Shown piece by piece: positions 1 through 11,193 of a stretch of 64,000 nt of DNA (its first letter is position 1; each line of letters starts with the position of its first letter). The stretch spans positions 947,103 through 1,011,102 of the forward strand of contig KZ627158.1 in assembly GCA_002917775.1 (NCBI GenBank). The letters run 5' to 3'. The notes beneath the pieces were generated by a model. That model ran no database searches. It was not told the DNA's origin and saw nothing but the letters and a program-made list of their open reading frames with translations. The translations under genes were made by a program, and so were the position numbers. This stretch comes from Glaciozyma antarctica PI12. Taxonomy: Eukaryota; Basidiomycota; Microbotryomycetes; Kriegeriales; Camptobasidiaceae.

Positions 1-735
1 CCCTCCATACCTCGCGCTCACAGCCCGCTGTGGTGGCTCAGAAGGCCAGGGGAGGTTCCAAGGCGGAGCTTCGACATAGGGGTCAGAAACAGGGAATGGA
101 ATCGAGCACCATATCCACACCTGTCTCCTCGTCAGCTCTGTCCTCTCTACTCCAGGATAGAAGTACGTACGAGCACACAAGGAACTCCAACGAGCACAGC
201 CCATCGTCTCCACCAATTCCCCAACCACCCCTCAACGCGTTCCCTCCCCGGCCTCAGCAGCCAACTCCTCTCCCCTCGTTCCACTTCCCCCACTAGAGGC
301 GCATGATCCTCTACGAAAGGCCTTCGCGTAACCCCTCGTTTCTGAGGCCGAGGACGGGGGAGAGAGGTCGATGCGGCGCGCGGGGTGGGAGCGCGAGGGT
401 GGGCGTGAAATCGCCCTGGGACGTAGGTGGGGGTGTCTGGGGGGAGGTTAGCTTGTACTTAGTGTGGGAAGGGAGGACGTACCATCCCAGGCTTGGTCAT
501 TGTTCGCTTCGCCTTGATTGAAGGCTGCGAACATGGTGAGGAGGGAGCTGAGTTCGAGTTGGAGTGGAGATGGACGGGGGTAGAGGAGAGCCTGCTGCTC
601 TACCTGCTCCTCAGCTAGGAGCGATAAGAGAGGGAACTGCCTCGAGGCGCGTGGGGAGAGGACAAACAGGCCAAGTCAACAGGAGCAACACCTCTCTTCC
701 CCCTCCCCTCCCTCTCAGCCCAGCGTGCACTCCAG
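1..735. other. no gene recognised; upstream region of THOC3
   Basis: Only short, low-complexity open frames occur here, rich in Pro, Ser and Arg, with no family resemblance on either strand. The last 200 bases contain C/T-rich stretches typical of a fungal promoter and 5' leader. An exon of a gene lying to the left of the window cannot be excluded. Confidence 0.5.
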
Positions 736-2313
736 ATGGCCGCCTCCGCCAGCACTTCCAATCTCAAGACCGTCCCAACCAAGAAGTTCCTCGGGCACCG
801 CGACAAAGTCCGCACTCTCGCCTGTCCGTCCCTTCTCTCCTCTCCGTCCCTTCTCCTCTAACCCCTCGCACAGGGAACGCCGACGGCCGTCGTCTAGCCT
901 CCGGTAGCGCCGACAAGACTATCCGTATCTGGGTTCCCGAGAAGGGTTCGTTCGTCTGCACGCAGGGAGGGAGGGGATGAGGGAGCTGATGAGAAGCAGA
1001 TGCGAAGACGAGTACGGAGATGAAGGGGCATACGGCGGAGGTGTCGGGGGTTAGGTGGGATCCTACGCATCCGGAGCATTTGGCGAGCTGTAGTGCTGCG
1101 ACGGGAGCTGGTGAGTTGATCGCCGAGGTTGTGGAGGAGGTGCGGGGAGCACGAGGGCGTAGGGTTGGCGTGCGAGAGTGACGCGCGATGGGAGACTACG
1201 TGCAGGTGCCATGGCGCTTGCTGGAGGAGCTACGAGGTGGAAGTACGGCGTAGCTGTCTTTGGAGAGACCAGCTTGAGCCCGGGAGCTCGAAGCACAGCT
1301 AACCCGCTTCTCCTCCTCCTAGGTATCGACCGCGGCGTCTACTTCTGGTGCGTTCCTTCTCCCTGAGCTCCTAGTGCACCACTGACGCCTCTCGCAGGGA
1401 CATCCGGCGTTCGTCCTCCCCCGACCCTCCTCATCTCGCTCTAACCCCTTCCTGCAGAGGGCAAGCCCACGAGCGTCGTCGAAACGCAGGGGGAGAACAT
1501 CACGATGACCTGGTCACCAGACGGAAAGACGATCGTAGTGGGGAACCGACACGACGTAGTGCTGTGGATCGATGTCGCGTCGCAAAAGGTCATCAAGGAG
1601 GAGCGCCTGGAGCGCGAGGTACGCCCGTTCCTTCTCTCCTTGCGCAGGGCTGACGAAGCGGCGGTAGACGAACGAGGCTCTTTTCTCCCATACTGGGTCA
1701 CTGCTTCTCAGCGCTGTGGATGGCACTATCGCTATCGCGGCGTTCCCCTCTGCTGCTCCCGTGCATACCGTGCGCGTCTCTCCCGTCGCGACGACGACGT
1801 TCGATCTGGATCCCAGAGGACGGTACTTCGTTTCCTTCGTTCTTCTCAGGACGCCGCTCATCGTTCGGGCAGGTACCTGGCAGCAGGATCGAACGACGCA
1901 ACTGTCACGCTATGGGAGACGAGCGAATGGACGTGCGTTCGGTCGATGGGCTACCACGAGTGCGTCTTCGTTCCTGCCTTCTCTCTGCGCTGCTGCTAAC
2001 GCGGCCGTGCAGCGAACCCATTCGAACATGCCGTTTCTCGCACGATGGAGCCTACCTAGCCAGCACCTCCGGCGAGTCAGAAGTAGTCATCGTGCGTTCC
2101 TCCCTCCTCCACCTCTCCCTCCTTCGTAGTCGCGCTCGCTAACCCTAATTCTCGCAGGCCGAGATCCCCACAGGCCGGAAACTACTCTCGATCCCGACGT
2201 TTAGCGCGTGCGATACCCTCGCCTGGCACCCCTCGCGACATTTGTTGGCGTACGGAGGGGATGAGCCGGAGGGAGCGAGGGCGGGTGGGAGCTTTAGGAT
2301 TTGGGGGATGTAA
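736..2313 (+). CDS. TEX1: THO complex subunit 3 (THOC3/TEX1), WD40 protein
   Basis: Nuclear WD40 subunit of the THO/TREX complex, which couples transcription to mRNA packaging and export. The spliced protein follows human THOC3 nearly end to end. It opens with GHRDKVRTLAW and then DGRRLASGSADKTIRIW, has a central GENITMTWSPDGKTIVVGN, and ends with PTFSACDTLAWHPSRHLLAY and a final FRIWGM. The family's usual seven-blade propeller fits the repeats seen. Intron 1 is 824-873; joining exon 1 (ending at 823) to 874 recreates the Trp of LAW. Exon 3 begins at 1000, and at least six further short introns follow, most with GTGCGT or GTACNN donors. The start is the first ATG in frame with the first WD repeat. 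It lies upstream of RIM1 on the same strand. No missing blade or broken frame was noticed. Confidence 0.93.
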
Positions 2314-2831
2314 TCGGTTGTTTGAACGAGGAATGCTGGGGTCGTCAAGGAGCTGCTGACGTTCTTCGCAACGCCTGCGAAGGTGCTGGACGAAGTCGAA
2401 CAAGGAGCAAGCGCCTGCGAGTCTGCGACGTCCCTTTCTTCTGCTCGTTCGCGCTGGCTCCTTCGCCCGCTCGTATTGTATCGTCTCGCTTGAGAACAGA
2501 AGGACTCTGTTTCAAGTAGAGTTCCCCTTGTTTGAACTCCTGTAGGATAACAAAGGGAAGCGAGGTGCTACTTTGACGGAATAGCAGCTCGAACTCCCCT
2601 CCTCGTGAGCCAGCGCGAGCCTCTCCCGCTCCAACTTCATCCTCAACTCGGGCTTCTCCTCCAACTTCAACAGCAGCTCTGTACATTCAGTTCACTCTCG
2701 CTGCCCTCGCTGGCGTCCTCCCCCCAGCGGCGGCGGCGTCTCTTGTGGCACCAAACTAACGCGTCTCGCCTCCCCCCTCCCCCCAACCCCTCGCGCCCCC
2801 TTGTTCCCTCACCGCAGACCCAACCACAACC
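2314..2831. other. intergenic, THOC3 3' end and RIM1 promoter
   Basis: No coding pattern was recognised. The final 200 bases before the RIM1 start are C/T-rich, as in many yeast-type basidiomycete promoters. No TATA box or defined operator can be assigned. Confidence 0.5.
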
Positions 2832-3634
2832 ATGCTCTCCGCTCTCCGTCCCGTCACCCGCCTCGGCGCCCGCGTACGTCCTTCTTCCTTCTCCCCAAAA
2901 AAAGGCTTCACAACCTCATCCTCGTGTGGGCTTAGGCGTTCTCCACCACCCGCTCGGCAGCGGACGTCGCGAGGATGACCCTCGTTGGCCGTATTGGCGC
3001 CGATCCTGTGGTTAAGCAGACCAAGACTGGAAAGGACTTCCTCATCTACAAGGTCGCGACTACCGATCCTTACTTCAAGCCTGCTGAGGGCAGTGAGTCC
3101 TCCTCGCCTTTCCCCTCCTTCCCCCTTCCTCTCCCCTCTCCTGCACTGCCTTTTCTCGCTAGCGGGAAACGGTGAGCGTGAAGGAGAGGGAGATGACGAC
3201 GCGACCGACGCGGTAGGACCAAGCGCTAACCGGTCTCTCCCCTTGCGTAGGCCCCGCCGTCGAGGACACCACCTCGTGGCACTCGATCTTCGCTTACGGA
3301 CCCGCCATTGAGCGCCTCTCGACTCTCGAGAAGGGGTACGTCCTTCTCTCATCCTACCTCCCCTCCCTCCCCCGCCAACGACCCTGCCTGCACGCGCCTC
3401 CGAACCCACCAGCTAATCTACACACGCACAGAACCCTCGTCTTTGTCGAGGCGACATTCCAGGTCGTGAACGAGAAGACCGACGCAGGCGACTACAAGAC
3501 CAACATCTTCGCGCGCCACGGTACGCTCCTCGCTTTCCTTCCCATGCCGTACGCTCGCTGATCCTTCAACGACGACAGAGCGCCTCAACATCCTTAAGCG
3601 TCCTAACAAGGAGGCGACTGAGGAGTCGGAGTAG
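2832..3634 (+). CDS. RIM1: mitochondrial single-stranded DNA-binding protein (RIM1-type)
   Basis: OB-fold SSB expected to coat single-stranded mitochondrial DNA during replication. The first exon encodes a short Arg-rich, presequence-like stretch (MLSALRPVTRLGAR), and the next begins AFSTTRSA, as expected for mitochondrial import. The SSB core is clear: MTLVGRIGADPVVKQTKTGK, then LIYKVATTDPYF, SWHSIFAYGPAIERL, and GTLVFVEATFQV. The end is short and acidic, ERLNILKRPNKEATEESE. Introns traced are 2874-2935, 3093-3250, 3336-3431 and 3531-3578, and all keep frame. Size is close to the fungal RIM1 norm and the bacterial-type acidic tip is only weakly retained. It shares orientation with THOC3 upstream. 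Regulation is not evident from sequence. Confidence 0.95.
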
Positions 3635-4921
3635 ATCGTTCGGTACACCCTTTTAGTCCTCTGTAACCCACACTTCTCCACGGAATGGAATCTCTCTCGC
3701 TGGCACTGCTCGTCGGCGTAAACACGACTCGCTCCAACCTGCTTTCCTCCAGTCTCTCTCGTTCTCCTGCTCCCCTCCGCTCTCTCCGAAGCGCCCACTC
3801 TCCCACTCCCTCTCTGCTCTCCTTCTCACAAACCACACTAAATCTATGCCAACGCACCAGGCGCCCTCAAAGCTTACACCACCTCGACCTTCTTCTCCTC
3901 CGTCGTGACCGCCACATACTCCCCCCTCCTCCCCCCTCCTTCCAGCGAACTAGCACTAGACGAATCGGGTCGAAAAAAAGCGCGGCGGACTTGTGAGGCG
4001 CAGGCCATGACGACGAGCGGCCGGATCCCGGAGCTCACGCGCTCACGAGAGGGGTCTATCGATAGACTCTCCTCGGCCTCTCTATCTCTCTCTCTCTCCC
4101 TGGCAAGAACGCCTTCATCTGGATCCACACTGCTTCAGAACTCGCTCTCCGTCCAGCTCAGCCTTGCACAGGCTCTTAACGGCCAAGGGCCAGCAGCAGC
4201 ACGCAGGCGCAGTCACACGACTCGGCGTGCCCTCCATTAGCGCCGTTCCGCACCCCGAGTTTCTTCCAGCGAGTTCCTCGTCGAAGAGCGCACTGAGAGT
4301 AGAGTGAAGGCAGGACGACAGGGGTGGGGTGGGAGGGAGGGTCCGGCTGCCACTGTCCTGCGAAGGGTTTCAGTGCGAAAAAAGCGATCTCGTGCTCTTC
4401 CTCGCTTCTGCTTTTGATCTCTTGCTCGAACGAGTTGTTCCTGTTCTATTGCGATTACCGTGTGAAGCAGAAACGATGAACGACCTCTTCAAAAACTCGA
4501 AATCCTGCGCCCGGCCCTCTCCCCTCTTCGCAGTGCGGCTTTCTTCTTTTCGCTCTCGCCAGCGTCGCGGATCGGGGACGAACCTCGCTTCGTTCTGCTC
4601 CTAGAGCTGTGAGTTCACGCCAAAGTACTGTGTGTGGTGGACATGACAAAGAGGAGAGAAGCGAGGGAGTTTCTTCGCTCGCCAATGGTCCTTGCCCGTT
4701 TTTTGGCTTTCGGCCTGCCTCCTTCGCCGGTGTGTATCCGCTGTTCGCCTTCCTGCTTTCGTAGCTGTGTTACACTGGTAGCTGCGCTGAACTTGCAATA
4801 CGGCGGACGAATACGGCACCTTCTCCCTTCGCCTGGTGACCGGTTATCACCCCCGTAGTTATCTCCCCTGACGCTCTTCTGCGTCTTTCTCCTTTCTCCT
4901 ACCTGCACTTCCAACTCACAA
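3635..4921. other. long intergenic region, no gene assigned
   Basis: About 1.3 kb between RIM1 and the F-box-like gene. A plus-strand frame is open across roughly 3860-4240 and reads like low-complexity Ser/Thr/Arg protein without recognised domain. A TC-rich run sits near 4079-4100. I could not build a convincing exon set with start and splice sites, so I leave it as UTR and promoter DNA, possibly holding a decayed gene. Confidence 0.4.
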
Positions 4922-6032
4922 ATGGCTAAAAACTCAGTAACCACGGCGTACGTCCTCCCCGCGCGAACTGGAACCACACAACTGACCTCCTTCGCAGGCT
5001 CCCCGTTCTCCCACCCGAACTCATCGCCCACATCATCACTCTCACCCTCTCCTCACCACCATCCCCCTTCAATAGCCACACTCTCTCCTCTTTCCGGGCG
5101 CGCTCATCTACTCTCCGCCGCCTCTCGCTCGTCAACTCGGAGTTCCGGGAGACGGCTCAACGATTGCTCGAGAGCGAGGTGTACATCCTCCATCGCTCGA
5201 CGGCAGAATTGCTGGATTGTACGTTGAAGGGAAGGACGGAAGGGAGAGTGCGGACTCTGGCGCTGGGTGGCAAGGCCTCGACGTTCGATTCGGGGGAGGT
5301 TGCGAAGTTCCTCCTCTCTCGCAACTGGACCGGCGTCCGTCGCCTCGAGCTTTCCAGCGTCGATATCTCCCTCTCCTCCCTCTCCCATCTTCCTCGTACG
5401 TTCCCCGTATTATCATTCCTCATTACCGAAAGACTCATCCCCTCACAGACCTCTCCTCCCTCTCCCTCTCCCACACCACCCTCCTCTCCCCGACCCCCCT
5501 CCCTCCCCTACAACACCTCTCCCTCCATTCATTAATCGCCCCACCCTCTTTCTACCTCCACCTCCCTCCCACCCTCTCATCCGTCTGGATCAAACGCCTC
5601 TCCACCTCCTCCGAAACTCCTTCCCCTGTCCCCACCCTCCTTCGGCATTACGGCCCCTCGCTACGCGCCCTGGCAATGTCGTGGACTGATGAAGATCTCG
5701 CTGGGACTCTGTTCCCATTATTGAGGAACTGCGAGCAGCTCGAGGAACTACGGATCCCCATCTCGCACCTCCCCGACGTAGTCCCTCATCTCCCTCCCTC
5801 CGTCCGTACAATCTGGCTCGACTGTTTCCTCTCAGATTACGCGAAACCAGAGGTGTGGGAGGAATTGAGAGAGGTGGTGAGGAGGGGTGTGAGGAGGGTG
5901 GTGTTGCCGAGTTTTGAGGAGGGGTGGAGGACGTGGAAAGTGCCGGTGGGGGTGAAGGTGAGGGAGGTGTTGGGGGACTGTGAGAGGGGGGGAGCGAGGG
6001 TGGAATGGGAGGGGGAGGGGTGGGTGTTGTAG
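4922..6032 (+). CDS. F-box/LRR-like protein, function unknown
   Basis: A tiny first exon (MAKNSVTTA) is spliced to a segment reading LPVLPPELIAHIITLTL, the layout of a divergent F-box of the kind common in fungi. After it come SSTLRRLSLVNSEFRETAQR, also typical of the F-box second half, and then leucine-rich stretches such as TGVRRLELSSVDISLSSLSH and LQHLSLHSLIAPPSFYLHLP that look like degenerate LRRs. The carboxyl end is charged and Val/Glu-rich. A second intron starts near 5398 (GTACGT) and ends with CACAG near 5450. If the F-box is real, the protein would be a substrate adaptor for an SCF ubiquitin ligase, but no substrate can be proposed. It converges with the dehydrogenase gene at 6129, with only 96 bases between stops. 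Confidence 0.65.
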
Positions 6033-6128
6033 GGGCGAGAGCGCGGAATGGAGTTGCGAAGCAGAGAAGCGCAGTGAGGATCGAGCAGGGCGAGATACGG
6101 TCACCACGAACGAGTACGTTGCAAGTCG

Positions 6129-7230
6129 TTACTGCACCCTGTCCGCGACAAACTTGGCGAACGCTTCCTTGTACTCGGGGTGCCACCTCGACAGCGCCGG
6201 TCGCTTCTGAAGGATATCCTGCGCGTTCCACTCCATCCTCGCCGCGTCCAGCTCCCACTTGACATCGTCTGCTCCCACATCAGCCTCCTCACAACTCCCT
6301 TAGACGCGAACTCACTGTCAGGGCAAATGATGTAGAACTCGTCGAGCCTCGCGAACAGCTCCTCGGCGACTTGGTCTCCCGTCCACGCTGCTGCCGGCTT
6401 CTCGGAAACGTTGGGATTGGAGGAACCGGTGGTAAGCTTCGTGTAGGTGTAGCCGGGGATGAGGAGGTGGGTGGTTAGCTTCGTGGGGTGGAGCGAATGG
6501 GCGAGGGATTCGGTGAGGGATTTGACGGCGGATTTGGAGACGTTGTCTGCGTGCGAGTAAGAAAGTCAGCTCGGCGAGCAGCGGACGAGACTTGCGAGAA
6601 GGCAAGGCAGAGACGAACAGGCGGGGTTGCCAGGAGGCTGCGTGATCCCTCTGCGAGTGCCGAAGTCAGTAGGACGCACGCAGGACCGACGAGGGGTACG
6701 ACGCACTGCTTGGATCCGGTAACAACGATAGCTCCAGACGTATCCTGCGCCACCATCCTCGCCACGAACGCCTGAGCATCGGCACCATCAGTCAGCTGCC
6801 TCCACTCGCACCATCCACCACGCACCTGAGTCCCATGCAACACTCCAAACAAGTTGACTCCCAGCGTCTTGCCCCAGTTCTCCATATCTCCACCCTCGAC
6901 AAAGTCCCGCGTCGGCACCTGAACCCCCGCGTTGAGCATGAGGAAGTCGACCTTTCCGAGCGCCTCGAACGCGTAATCCGCGAGCTCAAACACCTCCGCC
7001 GCATTGCTGACATCAACTACGCGAGTGAGGATGTCCTCCTCCTTGGCCCCTGCGGCGATGAGAGCGTTCTGGGCGGCGAGGAGAGCGGGTGCCGAGATAT
7101 CGACAAGGAGGACTCGGAGCTGGTATCTCGTAAGGAGGAGGTGGGCGACGCTGTAGCCGATGCCGCCGATGCCAGCGCCCGTGAGGACGGCGGTGTTGGA
7201 AGCTTTGAGGGCGGGGTGAGGAGACGGCAT
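6129..7230 (-). CDS. short-chain dehydrogenase/reductase (SDR)
   Basis: NAD(P)-dependent oxidoreductase of the classical SDR fold; substrate unknown. The N-terminus holds the dinucleotide motif TGAGIGGIG, then the adenine-ring region VVDVSN and the structural LNAGV. The substrate-side residues are complete: Ser in GAIVVTGSKQ and the catalytic pair in the YNVSK motif. That Tyr codon is split by an intron at 6547-6618, so the T comes from one exon and AC from the next. The C-terminal part (RWHPEYKEAFAKFVADRVQ) matches no cofactor or membrane signal I know. The start at 7228-7230 precedes the Rossmann strand by about a dozen residues. It lies downstream of the Zn2Cys6 regulator on the same strand, so co-regulation is possible but unproven. 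Confidence 0.85.
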
Positions 7231-7568
7231 GGTGGTGGGAGGAAGAGAAGCGCAGCCCCTTGATCGCTTCGGTTTGGCCTGCTCCCCCTTCGACGACTTG
7301 GTACGGCCAGCTGGCCACGGATCCCGAGAGTATTCCTACACGATATCACAAGGAGGAGAGACCCGTATCAGCGAGCAAGGAGCTCCTCCCCAGAGTCACA
7401 TCGGCTTCGACATTCCTCTGAGCGCGAGGTCACCCCCTGAAGGGCCCCACCAGACCTCCCCGCGACGACCGGTACGCAGAACCGCACAATGACATTACTC
7501 AAAAGGCAACAAGTCAAATACGCACCCTCATCCAAGCCGAACCCCACCACCGCCTCCCTCCTCGCTCC
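7231..7568. other. intergenic between Zn2Cys6 regulator and SDR
   Basis: Short spacer between two minus-strand genes. It must hold the terminator of the transcription factor and the promoter of the dehydrogenase. No CGG-triplet inverted pair typical of Zn2Cys6 binding sites was recognised with confidence. Confidence 0.45.
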
Positions 7569-10500
7569 TCACTGCCACGACCCCGGGCTCTCGGTCCCGA
7601 ACGACATCCCCATCCCCTGACTCCCCTGACTCGTCGGCTCAAACGACGCGTCCAGCATCCTCCAAAAATCGACGTTCGTATCGACGCCCCCCGGACTCTC
7701 CCCCACGCCATACACCTGCTCCCCAATCCCTATCCCGCTCAGCAAGATCGAATCAAACGCATCCTGCGTCAACGATTCATCGCTGTGCGCCGGTGACTCC
7801 TGCGATGCGTAATAAAGCGGCAACGAGGGGTTCCCGACGCTCGAAGGGGGCGAGAGAGCGTTGCCGACCGAATTGCTAACGCGCTTCGCGACGTCTCCGA
7901 ACCGTTCGTGGTCGAGTGAAGGGTCGGGAGCCTTGCGTTTCCGGCTCGAAAGGTCCGTACGACGGTGCTTGGCTTCTTCGGCGAGGAGGGTGGAGAGGAG
8001 TTGGACGCCGCGCGCGGCGATGGGGGAGGTGTCGGAGAGGGTTTTGAGCTCCTCGAGTGCGGCTTGGACTTCGAGACGCTTGTTGATGACGTCTTCGGAG
8101 GGGTCGGAGGTGGAGGATTGGAAGATGTCGAGGATGAGGGTCGTCGAGGCGGCGATGGCGTGGTAGGCGCATGTCCAGACCTGTAGCGAGCCGTGAGCAA
8201 GCGAAAACAATACGATGGAAGCGAGACGCACATGCTGGAACGGCAACGACGAGCCCCTCGTGAGCTGCTGGAGGATACCTCGTGCAGCGTCGATCGCCGC
8301 CTTGCGCGAGTACGAATACCTCGGGTCCTTGAACGACCTCCCGAGGAATGTTCGATGGATGATGAGCACTGCGCAACACAGTCAGCGTTCGCTCGTACTC
8401 GTCAAAGCGCCCGAACGCACTCTTGTGCAAAACAGCCATAGTCCAGTAGTGCGCCATCCATCCGACCCAAGGAGGGAGATGCGAGATGTTGGCGTTCGGC
8501 GCGAGATACGACGGCGCCGTCGAGATGATCTCCCTAACCTCGCCATCAATCTGCAAGCAAAGGTCGTACGAAAGCCCGCCCGTCGAGTTGATGTCCTCGA
8601 AGAAACGGCGGATGCAGGAAGCGACGGCCTTCATGAGGATAATCTTGGAGACAACGGTGGGCTCGTCCATGGGTCGAGCGATGAGGCGGCCAGTAGAGAG
8701 GTCCTCGTCGTGGCAGTTGGTCGGGAGGGGGGTAGAGCAGTGGGAAGGGAAGATGGCGTAGGAGCGACGGTAGGGGATGCTGACCCAGTCCTGCGAAGCC
8801 ACGTCAGCTCGTTCGCAGCGAGAGGCGAAGACGAAGACGTACCTCGGTCGCGAGAGCACACCACAGTCGCTTGCGCACTTCTCGGTCGATGAGGCCTTTG
8901 ATCCCCACCTCGCTGAACGGGTCGGTCCCGTTGTTCCTGCGGCGGTTCTCCCAATCGGCGTCGGAAGCGAAGCGATGGATATTGAGGTGCTGTGCGATCC
9001 TGATTCCACAGGCGAGTAGAGTGGCGATCAAGTCGGATCCGCTGCGAGCGAGTTAGCGGGGAGCTTCGAAAAGAGGAAAGCGCGACTCACCCGACGTCTT
9101 GACAGGTCACGACGAGGATGACGATTGACTGGACGGCGTAGATGGAGTGCTTGGCGAGAAAGTTGGAGCGATGGAGGGCTTCGACTGAGGCGTCAAAGTA
9201 CTGCTTCGGCAGGCGTTTCGAATCCGCTGCGAAGGTAAATCGTCAGGAGAGGCTCGTTCTGGAAGGCCTTGCTCAAGCGTACCAATCGTCATTCCGCATT
9301 GCAGTACGTCGTGCGGACTCATGTGCTTGACTCCAACGCACAGAATCGCATAGTAGAGCCTGCAGCGAGCGCATCAGCTTCAGGCCCTCTCCAGCAGTGG
9401 AAAACGACTCACGCAAGCCACGCCTGATTAACCAACTTGCCTCTCCTCTCCCCCCATCCAAAGAACTCCTCGCACTCGGCCACAAAGCTCGGCCCATGCA
9501 CCGCCGCATGCTGCCACCCGACCCTCTCGAGCGAATACCGAACGACCGCATCGCTCTGCGCACGATCGGGGAGGTAGTTGCTCAAGCCCTGTCCGTGCGA
9601 GTACGGGGAGAGAGGGAGTGCGGGATCGATAGGAATGGGCTGGGCGTCCGGGGAGGGGAAGATGGAGGGAATGGGGAGGGCGGCCCATGGTGCGAGGGCG
9701 GGAGAGAGGCGTTGGGCGGAGGAGGAGGAGGGGTCGTCCTGCTCGTCGGCGGGACGTCGAAGCTCGGAGCGGTTGAAGTGGTCCTGCTTGCGATCACGAC
9801 CGAGTGCCTGTATTGTCGTCGTTAGCCCTGCGTCTGCCGTGGAAGGGAGAAGACGCACCAGAAACTCGAGAGTGACCGCAGCCTCCACCTCGCCATCGCT
9901 CTCCGCCATCTGTCCCTCCTCCCTCAACCGCTCAATAGCGCTCGGAATCCCATACGGACCTCCCATCGGTCCTCCCTCGAGCGCCTCGAGCCCAAGGTTC
10001 CCCCTCTCCCTAGGACTCTCCACCTCCTCGCCGTACGCCTCGTCCGCCCCCTCTCCCGCAGTCTTGTAGTACTCCTGGGCGTCTTGCACCACATGTTGGG
10101 CATTCGCACGCTCCTCCGAATACGCGTACAGAGGTCCTCCGTCGGGTCCGGTCTGCCCGGGCTGGGGGACGAAATTGGAGAGGACGGCTTCGAGGTGAAA
10201 CAGCTGTTGGCGGATCGCTGAGACCGAGTTACGTATCGCGCCGAACTCTGTCGAGGTAGCGAAGCGGGCTCCACCTCCCTGTGAAGCCTGCAGAGGATCC
10301 CGACTGGCGAAGCGCGGGGTGAGCGGAGTCGTCGAGCGGAGGCGGGTGACGCACGAAAGGAAGTGCGCGGGATCCTGGACTTGGAGATGGCACGTAGCAG
10401 CCTTCCCCCTCTTGGAGCACTGCCCGCAGGGAACGATCTTGTCGCACTGTCGAGAGGAGGGAGGCTCGAGTCAGCTCCACGTTGCTTCCCTCTCCCACCA

Positions 10501-10666
10501 GCTCCGAGCGCACCTTGATCTTCCGCCTCGTACACTCCACACAGCTCCACGACGGTCTCTGACTCTTCTTCACGCCCGCGCCCGCTGCTTCTTGAGGACT
10601 ATCGCCGACGTTCAAATCGCCGCCGTGAGGAGGGCGGGCGCCAGAGCCAGAAGCGCGAGGCGGCAT
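7569..10666 (-). CDS. Zn2Cys6 fungal transcription factor
   Basis: Nuclear regulator with an N-terminal binuclear zinc cluster. The six cysteines lie in CVECTRRKIKCDKIVPCGQC and the following SKRGKAATC; an intron interrupts the motif after RRKIK. A linker with a possible coiled segment (IRNSVSAIRQQLFHLEAVL) comes next. The middle homology region matches the Fungal_trans domain: YYAILCVGVKHM, ACGIRIAQHLNIHRF, IDREVRKRLWCALATEDW, then a helical stretch to HYWTMAVLHKSAF. The C-terminus is Ser/Pro/acidic and may activate transcription. The many introns are near 50-80 nt. The gene is about 3.1 kb, usual for this family. The regulated pathway is unknown; the SDR downstream and SCOT upstream are candidates only by position. 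Confidence 0.9.
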
Positions 10667-11193
10667 TGGAGGCGTTACGGAGTGCCGCGAGAGGGTGCTG
10701 TGGAGGCGATTGGGCGTATCGGGTTGGTGATAGTGAGAGCGGGTGAGAGAGAGGGTGGCCCGCTGCTGAGAATTCGGAGCGCGGCCGCTGTTGAGATCTC
10801 GGCGGCTGCTGCCAGTTTCAATGGACCTTCGGAGCAGATCTTCCTAAGGAGAACGGCCTAAGAATGGAGCAGAACCGCCGACCGAGGTTCAGCAGCGACC
10901 TTGCGGAGCAGGACCTCCGACCCTGAGCTTGCGATGGTGCCTCAGGACGACCGCTGCGCTGAGCGAACGTCCAGGGGAGCGAGCAGAGAGCTGTTTCCCC
11001 GAAGAAGAGCAGAGCGTCGACAGAAAAGCCTCGGACGAGGCTCAGGATCTCATCGAAGAAGCTCCCCCGCCCGCCCGAAGAACTCTCGCGGCCGAGCCAG
11101 TTCCGATCGTCCAGCACTCCCTGAAGCCCATCTGAACGCCCTCAATAGAGCCTAATATCACACACCCAATTGCATCCTCCCCCCTCGAGCGCT
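10667..11193. other. intergenic, promoter of Zn2Cys6 gene and SCOT 3' end
   Basis: No coding signal supported. Open frames here are short and Arg/Ser-rich without homology. It separates two minus-strand genes. Confidence 0.5.

Noticed and set aside
4079-4100. TC-rich run as a mobile-element border
   Set aside because: No target-site duplication or inverted repeat flanks it. It is simple-sequence DNA.
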